In this document: positions 1-6,647 of the stretch, piece by piece
Layout of the letters: every line of letters begins with the position of its first letter
Position numbering within the stretch: the stretch's first letter is position 1
Source of the DNA: Flavobacteriaceae bacterium
GTDB lineage: Bacteria; Bacteroidota; Bacteroidia; Flavobacteriales; Flavobacteriaceae
DNA length: 21,527 bases
Assembly: GCA_016649785.1 (NCBI GenBank)
Contig: JAENXB010000020.1
Location: 1-21,527, forward strand
Direction: 5' to 3'
The notes under the pieces: generated by a model
What the model saw: the letters and a program-made list of their open reading frames with translations, nothing else
Databases searched by the model: none
What the model was told of the DNA's origin: nothing
Program-made: the position numbers and the translations under genes

Positions 1-1194
1 AAAAGGCTTATCTTCCTTCTTACCCATAACTTCATTTTCCGCAAGGGTAGAAATATAGGAAGTAAAACCTTCGTCCATCCATTCGTGTTTGCTTTCATTG
101 GTAGCCAATAAATGCTGAAACCAGGCGTGGGCCATTTCATGCGAGGTCACCCCTAGCAGACTTCCGAAAGAGCGTTTTCCGGTGATCAAAGTAGCCATGG
201 CGTATTCCATTCCGCCGTCACCTCCCTGGATAACCGAATATTGCTCCCATGGATAAGGGCCAATGTGTTCATTGAAGTACAACAACAATTCTTCGACTTT
301 TGGCTGAAATTTCTTCCAGTTTTCTATTATTTCCGGATCGTTTTTATAGAAAAAATGAAGGTCTGTACCATCTGCCGCGGTGATCTTATCATGGATAAAA
401 TCGGGGTCGGCAACCCAGGCAAAATCATGTACTTGCGGCGCCAGGAAGTGCCAGGTTAATTTATCTCCTTTTTTTCTATTGACCTTTGTTCCTTCTTTTT
501 CAAATCCATAACCTATTTCCTGCGGATTTTGCAAATAGCCGGTCCCTCCGATCACAAAATTTTTATCGATGTTTATTTTTACATCAAAATCTCCCCAAAC
601 TCCATGAAATTCCCGGCCTATATACGGATCAGCATGCCATCCTTCAAAATCGTATTCTGCCATTTTAGGATACCACTGGGTCATGGAAAGCGCAACTCCT
701 TCTTCATTATTCCTTCCGGAACGTCTTATTTGTACAGGAACCTGTCCCTTAAAATCCATTTTAAAAGTTGTTTTTTCCCCCGGTAAGATAGGTTTGCCAA
801 GTTCAACTTCCAGAATGGTACCTACTTCTTTAAAATTTAATTTTACGCCATTTTGGGTAAGGGAATTCACCTTTAAAGAACCTTGTTCTTCCGGCGATAA
901 TTTTGAGATCCTGTCTCCTACCCTTGGATCCGGATCGGGAATGGTCAAAGACCTCACATCCATTTCACTTCCGGGTTGAAAAGCATTAAAATAAAGATGG
1001 TAAAAAACCCTGTTAAGAGTGTCCGGGGAGTTATTTGTGTACACCAATTCCTGAATACCCGTGTATTGATAATTTTTCACATCCATATCTACATCCATCT
1101 TATAATTGACCTTTTGTTGCCAGTAAGAGGTGTTGTTTTGAGCAGTTGCCCAGATACTTGTTAAAATTGTAAGCGTTAAAAATATGCTCTTCAT
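1..1194 (-). CDS. M1 family zinc metallopeptidase (aminopeptidase-like), N-terminal 398 residues, cut by window edge
   Basis: The reading frame is open from the ATG at 1194-1192 to the left edge (398 codons), so the C-terminus is missing. It starts with a Sec signal peptide (MKSIFLTLTILTSIWATAQ), so the product should be exported. An N-terminal beta-rich region of roughly residues 25-250 is followed by a GGMEYAM stretch, the M1 equivalent of the GAMEN substrate-binding motif. The zinc site is complete: HEMAH at residues 352-356 (bases 127-141), then 18 residues, then the third ligand Glu375 in WMDEGF. This HExxH-x18-E spacing defines gluzincins of family M1. The S8 protease stop codon lies 3 bases upstream, so the genes are surely co-transcribed. 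Likely role: exported or periplasmic peptide trimming. The exact specificity is unknown. Confidence 0.93.
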   Translation of the reverse strand, partial: MKSIFLTLTILTSIWATAQNNTSYWQQKVNYKMDVDMDVKNYQYTGIQELVYTNNSPDTLNRVFYHLYFNAFQPGSEMDVRSLTIPDPDPRVGDRISKLSPEEQGSLKVNSLTQNGVKLNFKEVGTILEVELGKPILPGEKTTFKMDFKGQVPVQIRRSGRNNEEGVALSMTQWYPKMAEYDFEGWHADPYIGREFHGVWGDFDVKINIDKNFVIGGTGYLQNPQEIGYGFEKEGTKVNRKKGDKLTWHFLAPQVHDFAWVADPDFIHDKITAADGTDLHFFYKNDPEIIENWKKFQPKVEELLLYFNEHIGPYPWEQYSVIQGGDGGMEYAMATLITGKRSFGSLLGVTSHEMAHAWFQHLLATNESKHEWMDEGFTSYISTLAENEVMGKKEDKPF

Positions 1195-1197
1195 AAT

Positions 1198-2877
1198 TTA
1201 TTGTTTTGAAACTTTGTCGGCTAAAATTAATGCGTTGTATAGGTTGACCATTTTTCCGGAAGTGGATAGTTCTGAAAATTTCTTATTGCTTTTTATTTCC
1301 CCAACCTGAACCGTAGCGCTGCTTGGCAACCCGCTATTCATTATTATTTCTTTTACCTGTGCAGCGGACAGTTTTGGATAATAGGACCTGATAATTGCCG
1401 CTACGCCTGTAACTGCCGGGGCTGCCATTGAAGTTCCCTGCAAATATTCGTATGTGTTATTGGGCGTAGAGGACCAAATTTTTGTTCCGGGTGCAAATAC
1501 ATCTACTGTCTTTTTTCCGTAATTGGAAAATCCTGCTACCAGTCCCGATCCGTAATTGTAGGTTACAGCTCCCACTGTGAGAAAATTATCGACTATTTCT
1601 GTTGGTGTGTCAGGAAACTGATCGTTTGGATAAATATTAATATTGTCCATGTCTATTCCTTCATTTCCTGCCGCATTGACAATTAACACATCGTTTTTAT
1701 CGGCATATTTAATGGCGTCAATTACCCATTCAGGATTTGTTGAAAAGTATTTTCCAAAACTGGTGTTGATAACAGAGGCTCCATTATCTACGGCATATCT
1801 TATGGAGAGAGCTATATCCTTATCATATTCGTCTCCGTCCGGTACTGCGCGCAGCACCATGATCTTCACATTATTTGCTACCCCTTCAATACCTTTGTTA
1901 TTAGTTCGCTCTGCAGCAATAATACCGGCAACATGGGTGCCGTGCTTTATGTCTTTCTTATCTTTGGTTGGGCCGGTGACATTATTGTTCCCATATTTGG
2001 TATCGGTAATATCATAAGGATCATCGCCAACAACGGCTCTTCCGTCCAGTTGCAGGTTGAAATGTGAGTCTAACCTTTCTGAAAAATAAGTGATGGCTTC
2101 ATCCAGTTCTTTTAATGCTTCAGGAATATTTTCATTCACATTGTTCTGGATTTGCATCAACATTCCCTTATATTGCTTCATTTGGTCTGTGTCTGCGGGC
2201 ATTGCAGCCAATTCCTCTTTGGTATAATCTTCTTTTCCAAGTTTTGAAGAAACAGCGGCATGCGCGATAACCAGTTGCTGTTTTATTTGAGTGTATTGAT
2301 TTTTATTTTGAATTGCTTCATTGTATTCCTTGTCGTATTCGGCTTTGGCACGTTGGTAGAGAGCATAATCGTCCCTGTCTGCAGTGCTTATGGAACTGGC
2401 CGGTTTGCCTTCAAATTTTGGCTTTAATTTCTTATAAATACGCGTGTACTCCATATTCTCCTTCACGGCATCACCCAGAAAATTCCAACCATGTACATCG
2501 TCTATAAACCCATTATTATCATCATCTTTTCCGTTATTGTGTATTTCGCCGGGATTCTTCCAGATTACGCCATCCAGGTCTTCATGAGTGATATCTACTC
2601 CGCTGTCTATTACCGCGACAATTACCGTTTTACCGGTGTTATTTTTAATTATTTCAGCATAAGCCTTTCTTACGCTCATTCCCGGAATTGTATCCGTCAT
2701 TAAATCGGAAGCGCCCCAACTGTGCAATTGAGTTTCGGTAAGGGGAGTGACTTTTAAAGGGATTTCATCTATATTTTCAATGGGAGTAGAAACCAGGACA
2801 GGCGAACTGCTGCCGCAGCCCAGCATAGTTAAGGAGAGTCCCGCAATTAATAATGGCTTTAAAACTGGTATTTTCAT
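1198..2877 (-). CDS. S8 (subtilisin-like) serine peptidase, lipoprotein, with large insert between catalytic Asp and His
   Basis: This 559-residue protein begins with a lipoprotein signal ending in MLGC (Cys21), so it should be membrane-anchored in the envelope. The catalytic triad is complete: Asp91 in VIDSGVD, His312 in KHGTHVAG and Ser483 in GTSMAAP, with the oxyanion-hole Asn405 in NAAGNEG. Classical subtilisins have about 30 residues between Asp and His; here there are 221. The insert (about 110-305) starts with an Asn/Asp-rich, calcium-loop-like stretch (NNGKDDDNNGFIDD) and continues as a charged, Lys/Glu/Gln-rich, probably helical segment. Similar inserts are known in Bacteroidota S8 proteins. 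It lies 7 bases after the MBL-fold gene and 3 bases before the M1 peptidase, suggesting a shared role in envelope protein turnover. Confidence 0.93.
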   Translation of the reverse strand: MKIPVLKPLLIAGLSLTMLGCGSSSPVLVSTPIENIDEIPLKVTPLTETQLHSWGASDLMTDTIPGMSVRKAYAEIIKNNTGKTVIVAVIDSGVDITHEDLDGVIWKNPGEIHNNGKDDDNNGFIDDVHGWNFLGDAVKENMEYTRIYKKLKPKFEGKPASSISTADRDDYALYQRAKAEYDKEYNEAIQNKNQYTQIKQQLVIAHAAVSSKLGKEDYTKEELAAMPADTDQMKQYKGMLMQIQNNVNENIPEALKELDEAITYFSERLDSHFNLQLDGRAVVGDDPYDITDTKYGNNNVTGPTKDKKDIKHGTHVAGIIAAERTNNKGIEGVANNVKIMVLRAVPDGDEYDKDIALSIRYAVDNGASVINTSFGKYFSTNPEWVIDAIKYADKNDVLIVNAAGNEGIDMDNINIYPNDQFPDTPTEIVDNFLTVGAVTYNYGSGLVAGFSNYGKKTVDVFAPGTKIWSSTPNNTYEYLQGTSMAAPAVTGVAAIIRSYYPKLSAAQVKEIIMNSGLPSSATVQVGEIKSNKKFSELSTSGKMVNLYNALILADKVSKQ

Positions 2878-2884
2878 TTATATT

Positions 2885-3748
2885 TTAATTAAAAAGTTGG
2901 TTAAAGGTAAAGGTTTCATCAAGGCGCACCCCTTTTTCAGTATGTTTTACGGTTATGATCTCGTTATGGGCATCGTGTTCCAAAAACAAATAGTATTCTT
3001 CATCTGCCGCTTTATTCATAAAGACTTCCTTTTCGCCCATGGTCAATAAAGGCCGGGTGTCATATCCCATTACATAAGGCAAGGGAACATGTCCGGCGGT
3101 AGGAAGCAAATCTGAGACAAAAACTATTGTTTTTCCTTTGTAAACGATATGTGGGATCATTTGTTTATCGGTATGTCCATCTACAAAGAGCACACCAAAA
3201 CCTAAATAATCATTTGAAATAAATCTTTCAGAGCCATCTCTTTCCAGAAAATGGAGCTTTCCGCTTTGCTCCATGGGAATAATATTTTCTTTTAAAAATG
3301 AAGCTTTTTCACGTGGATTGGGTTGGGTAGCCCATTGCCAGTGTTCTTTATTGCTCCAAAAACGGGCGTTTTTAAAGGCAGGTTCATATCCGGTACGGTC
3401 TTTATTCCACTGAATGGAACCCCCGCAATGGTCAAAATGAAGGTGGGTCATAAACACATCGGTAATGTCATCCCGGTGAAATCCGTGTTTTTTTAATGAT
3501 CTATCTATGGAATGTTCTCCCCATCTATAGTAATAACCGAAGAATTTTTCGCTTTGCTTCTCCCCCATTCCGGTGTCTATTAAAATTAGCCGGTCCCCGT
3601 CTTCTATCAACAAGCAGCGTGCCGCCATGTCTATCAGGTTGTTCTCATCGGCAGGATTGGTTCGGGTCCAGAGAGTTTTTGGAACCACGCCGAACATAGC
3701 GCCTCCGTCCAGTTTAAAATTTCCGGATTCTATTGGATATAGTTTCAT
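2885..3748 (-). CDS. MBL-fold metallo-hydrolase (lactonase-like)
   Basis: This 287-residue protein has no visible signal peptide, so it is probably cytoplasmic. The metallo-beta-lactamase fold is shown by IDTGMG (57-62), the metal motif THLHFDHCGG with His102, His104, Asp106 and His107, a further ligand candidate His192 in VDGHTDKQM, Asp213 in VSDLLP, and a late His in LEHDAH. Two binuclear metal sites look intact. The layout resembles the lactonase-like branch of the superfamily (AiiA/YtnP-type enzymes), but members hydrolyse many esters, lactones and thioesters, so the substrate is left open. It is the first gene of the MBL-S8-M1 operon. The leader upstream carries a perfect hairpin at 3778-3796. 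Confidence 0.88.
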   Translation of the reverse strand: MKLYPIESGNFKLDGGAMFGVVPKTLWTRTNPADENNLIDMAARCLLIEDGDRLILIDTGMGEKQSEKFFGYYYRWGEHSIDRSLKKHGFHRDDITDVFMTHLHFDHCGGSIQWNKDRTGYEPAFKNARFWSNKEHWQWATQPNPREKASFLKENIIPMEQSGKLHFLERDGSERFISNDYLGFGVLFVDGHTDKQMIPHIVYKGKTIVFVSDLLPTAGHVPLPYVMGYDTRPLLTMGEKEVFMNKAADEEYYLFLEHDAHNEIITVKHTEKGVRLDETFTFNQLFN

Positions 3749-3777
3749 ATATAGATATTTATTGTTTTTTTATTGGT

Positions 3778-3796
3778 CCCCGATATTCTATCGGGG
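3778..3796. repeat. Perfect inverted repeat, 8-bp arms, 3-base loop
   Basis: CCCCGATA (3778-3785), TTC, then TATCGGGG (3789-3796) form a fully paired GC-rich stem in otherwise AT-rich DNA. It lies 30 bases upstream of the MBL start codon, in the likely transcribed leader. No T-run follows on the minus strand that would make a simple terminator. It resembles the short CCCGATA...TATCGGG palindromes scattered between genes in many Flavobacteriia. Confidence 0.7.
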
Positions 3797-4143
3797 GTAA
3801 TTCGCATATCTTCATTGGTGTTTGCACCGAGTTTCCGTTATGCTCATTTCATAATAATTAATTTGAACTGCAAAGTACTAAAACCTTAAAACATGTTTAA
3901 TTTCAATCGATTTTATTTGGGTATTTTTAACAAATATTTTGAAAATCGGGTAACTAATCAGTTTATAAAATTTTGAGTACCTATAATAATGCATAAAGTA
4001 AGGTTTCCTCAATACAAACAACTAAATTTCAAATAAACTATTCTGTTTTGGGTAGCGTAAATTATTTTTTATTCGAAGTACTTCAGGTTTTAAGCACATT
4101 TTAGAATGGTTTAGTTAAATAATTGAATCTAAAAATGCTATAA

Positions 4144-4173
4144 TTGTAAAGTTTACTAATTTGAGTAAATTTG
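4144..4173 (+). promoter_or_regulatory. Bacteroidota-type promoter candidate for the CPA1 antiporter
   Basis: TTG at 4144-4146, exactly 19 bases, then TAAATTTG at 4166-4173. This matches the Bacteroidota sigma consensus (TTG, 19-21 bases, TAnnTTTG). It would give a leader of about 155 bases before the ATG at 4337, containing the direct repeat at 4182-4223. Confidence 0.45.
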
Positions 4174-4181
4174 TTAAAAAA

Positions 4182-4223
4182 TTTTGAAATTGTAATTAAA
4201 AAACGATTTTTGAAATTGCAATT
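4182..4223 (+). repeat. 16-base direct repeat, one mismatch, 26-base period
   Basis: TTTTGAAATTGTAATT at 4182-4197 recurs as TTTTGAAATTGCAATT at 4208-4223. The copies lie just downstream of the promoter candidate. They could be a tandem operator or part of a structured leader, although the AT-rich base composition weakens the case. Confidence 0.5.
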
Positions 4224-4336
4224 CACCAAAGGATAGGTTTGGTTAATTTATTATTTCGGAAATTTTGTAAAAAGGATAATTTACAAATTTTAAAAAGACT
4301 TATCTTAAAGCCATTGGGCCAATCAAAATAAATTGA

Positions 4337-6205
4337 ATGTTAGAACTCGCAGGATTAATCATATTAGGAATATTGGCTCAATGGGTGGCCTGGAAATTAA
4401 AAACTCCGGCAATTTTACCGCTCATATTAATAGGGCTTTTATTTGGCCCGTTCTCCACCCTGATATCAGAAGATGGTGCAAAATGGATTGAACCTATCTG
4501 GAATGGGCAGCATGGATTATTTCCCGGAGAAAGTTTATACTATTTTGTTTCCCTGTCAATCGCGATAATCTTATTTGAAGGCGGCCTTACCCTTAGAAAA
4601 AGTGAAGTGGGAGTTATAGGGCATGTAATCGTTAAATTAATAAGTGTTGGAGCGGCGGTAACCTTTTTTGGTGCTGGTTTTGCCGCACATTTTATTTACG
4701 GATTTTCCTGGCAAATTTCATTCCTGTTTTCATCCTTGATCATTGTAACCGGACCTACAGTGATTTCCCCGATTTTGCGGAATATCCCGCTCAAAAAGGA
4801 TATTTCCTCCATTCTCAAATGGGAAGGAATTTTAATAGACCCAATAGGCGCGCTTATCGCGGTGTTGGTCTTTGAATTTATAAGGGTAGAAGGCGGCCAG
4901 GATTTTACGCAAACCGCGCTGCTTGAATTCGCAAAAATCCTTGTATCCGGATCTCTCTTCGGATTTGCTTTTGCCAATGCGCTTGCTTTTCTTATAAAAA
5001 GAAATATTATTCCCCATTATTTGCTCAATGTTTTTACTCTTGCAGCGGTGTTGGGGGTTTTTGTCCTGGCCGATATTTTTGCACACGAGAGCGGACTGTT
5101 AGCCGTGGTGATCATGGGAATGGTTATGGGAAATAAAAATTTGCCCAATATCAAGGAACTTTTGTATTTCAAAGAATCCTTAAGTGTTCTTTTAGTTTCA
5201 ATTTTGTTTATCCTGCTTGCGGCAAATATAGAAATTGAAGAACTTTTATTGATCTATAACTGGAAAGCACTTCTTCTGTTTGGCATTGTGGTTTTGTTGA
5301 TAAGACCTTTGGGAGTAGTTTTAAGTTCTTTGGGCTCTGATCTTAAAATAAATGAAATCGCGTTTATAAGCTGGGTTGGCCCCCGGGGAATCGTGGCGGC
5401 TGGAATCGCTTCCCTATTCGGATTAAAACTCGTTCAGGAAGGGGTGGAAGGAGCCGAATATATAACTCCGCTGGTTTTTATGATCGTGTTATTTTCAGTA
5501 TTATTAAATGCTGCAACTGCCCGGCTTTTTGCCCAACTTGTAGGGGTTTTCATCAAAAATTCTGAAGGCATCCTAATTATTGGAGCTTCCACGATCTCAC
5601 GATTAATAGCGAAATACCTTCAGGACAATGAAAGACATGTGGTATTGGTGGATAATAATGCCGACAATATTAAAAAGTCAAGGGCTATGGGGTTGGAGGC
5701 AATTGTAGGAAGTGTTTACTCTGATGATCTTATGGATAATGTCGAATTAAACGATGTAGGCTATTTAATGGCCATTACCGGAAACAGCGATATCAACCGA
5801 ACTGCCATCAATAAATTCCAAAAACAATTTGGAGAAAAAGGGACTTATCGGGTAATTTCTTCTGATGAAATGAACGATCCGGAGAAAAATCCTCCCGAAG
5901 GCCTTTTTTCTCCAACCGATGATTTCATCAAGCTTTCTGATGTTGCCAGAAGATATCCATCTATTCATGAGGAACCCTTGAATAGCCGTGAACATTATGA
6001 TGGACTAGTGGAAATTTCAAAAACCGACCCCGATATAATTCCGCTTTTTGTAAAGACCTCCACCGGAGATTTAATAATCATCCCTTCTCAAAGTGCAGAT
6101 GTTGAGATTGAAGAAGGTTATCATTTTGTTTATTTAGGTAAAAAAATACAAAAAGAAGATAATAAACAGGATCACAAGGATTTGGTCGAGGAGGTTGAAG
6201 ATTAG
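4337..6205 (+). CDS. Cation:proton antiporter, CPA1 type, with C-terminal TrkA-N (RCK-like) domain
   Basis: This 622-residue inner-membrane protein has about a dozen hydrophobic segments up to residue 405. CPA1-like marks are FEGGL (80-84), the VTGPTVISP stretch (137-145) in the position of the NhaP-type discontinuous helix, WEGILIDP with Glu163 and Asp168 (the likely ion/proton site), and GPRGIVAAG (348-356). From about residue 411 a Rossmann-like TrkA-N domain follows (ILIIGASTISRLIAKYL, with VLVDNN after the second strand), ending in a TrkA-C-like part and an acidic tail. Such tails usually gate transport by binding nucleotides. It most likely exchanges Na+ or K+ for H+; the ion is not decidable here. 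A second, unrelated antiporter follows after 442 bases. Confidence 0.9.
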   Translation: MLELAGLIILGILAQWVAWKLKTPAILPLILIGLLFGPFSTLISEDGAKWIEPIWNGQHGLFPGESLYYFVSLSIAIILFEGGLTLRKSEVGVIGHVIVKLISVGAAVTFFGAGFAAHFIYGFSWQISFLFSSLIIVTGPTVISPILRNIPLKKDISSILKWEGILIDPIGALIAVLVFEFIRVEGGQDFTQTALLEFAKILVSGSLFGFAFANALAFLIKRNIIPHYLLNVFTLAAVLGVFVLADIFAHESGLLAVVIMGMVMGNKNLPNIKELLYFKESLSVLLVSILFILLAANIEIEELLLIYNWKALLLFGIVVLLIRPLGVVLSSLGSDLKINEIAFISWVGPRGIVAAGIASLFGLKLVQEGVEGAEYITPLVFMIVLFSVLLNAATARLFAQLVGVFIKNSEGILIIGASTISRLIAKYLQDNERHVVLVDNNADNIKKSRAMGLEAIVGSVYSDDLMDNVELNDVGYLMAITGNSDINRTAINKFQKQFGEKGTYRVISSDEMNDPEKNPPEGLFSPTDDFIKLSDVARRYPSIHEEPLNSREHYDGLVEISKTDPDIIPLFVKTSTGDLIIIPSQSADVEIEEGYHFVYLGKKIQKEDNKQDHKDLVEEVED

Positions 6206-6647
6206 TATAGAGATTTTAGTATTGAGATATGAGATTTGAGAGTGAAAAGGTGAAGAGTGCAAAATAAACATGATTATTTTCTGCGATCCCGACGGCTTTA
6301 GGGAGCGGGAAAAAACATCTCATTAAGGTGATTGCAATATATTGACACATAAAATTATGTAACAATTTATGTATCAGCTTAATAGTCTTTGATCTGGTTA
6401 ATACATTGAAATTTTAATAAAAGATCGACACAAATCAGAAGTGACTGAGTATAAAAGTTAAATTCACCAGATTTCAATCTCATTCATTCCCGCATTCCCG
6501 GAATATAAAGTCAATTTTAAAATTTATTTAACAAAAAAGCAGTCATATTGTAATATAATATTAAAAATTATTTCATAATAGAAGGAGAATCCTATTTCCT
6601 CAGTATGTTTGTATCATTAAGTACGGTCTTAGCTCTTCTTATTTGAT
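6206..6647. other. Intergenic region between the two antiporter genes (442 bases)
   Basis: No gene was found. Right after the stop codon there is a low-complexity purine-rich run (about 6206-6242) built of near-repeats of GAGATTTGAG / GAGATATGAG, a kind of intergenic repeat common in Flavobacteriia. At 6287-6310 an imperfect palindrome (TCCCG...CGGGA, 14-base loop) forms a GC-rich island. The rest is AT-rich. A TATGTTTG box at 6604-6611 could serve the downstream gene. Confidence 0.55.
6604..6611 (+). promoter_or_regulatory. Possible -7 box for the CPA2 antiporter
   Basis: TATGTTTG matches TAnnTTTG and would give a leader of about 30 bases before the ATG at 6648. No TTG lies at the expected distance upstream, so this is a half match only. 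Confidence 0.3.

Larger units (their letters stand above)
3749..4336. other. Divergent AT-rich intergenic region (588 bases)
   Basis: No coding signal was found. The region separates the leftward MBL-S8-M1 operon from the rightward antiporter gene, so both promoters should lie in it. It holds a perfect hairpin at 3778-3796, a consensus rightward promoter at 4144-4173, and a 16-base direct repeat at 4182-4197 and 4208-4223. For the leftward operon only a partial match was seen: a TTTGC-type box read on the minus strand around 3871-3880, with a TTG at 3906-3904 on that strand. The spacing is not ideal. Confidence 0.6.

Noticed and set aside
1643..2017. Plus-strand 124-codon frame inside the S8 protease gene
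   Set aside because: It lies opposite the conserved protease core and shows no family features.
2885..3748. Calling the MBL-fold protein a quorum-quenching lactonase
   Set aside because: The metal motif is shared by many hydrolases in the superfamily and nothing around the gene points to signal degradation.
6287..6310. Imperfect TCCCG...CGGGA palindrome as a terminator of the CPA1 antiporter gene
   Set aside because: The stem is only 5 bp with a 14-base loop and is followed by A residues rather than T residues on the coding strand.
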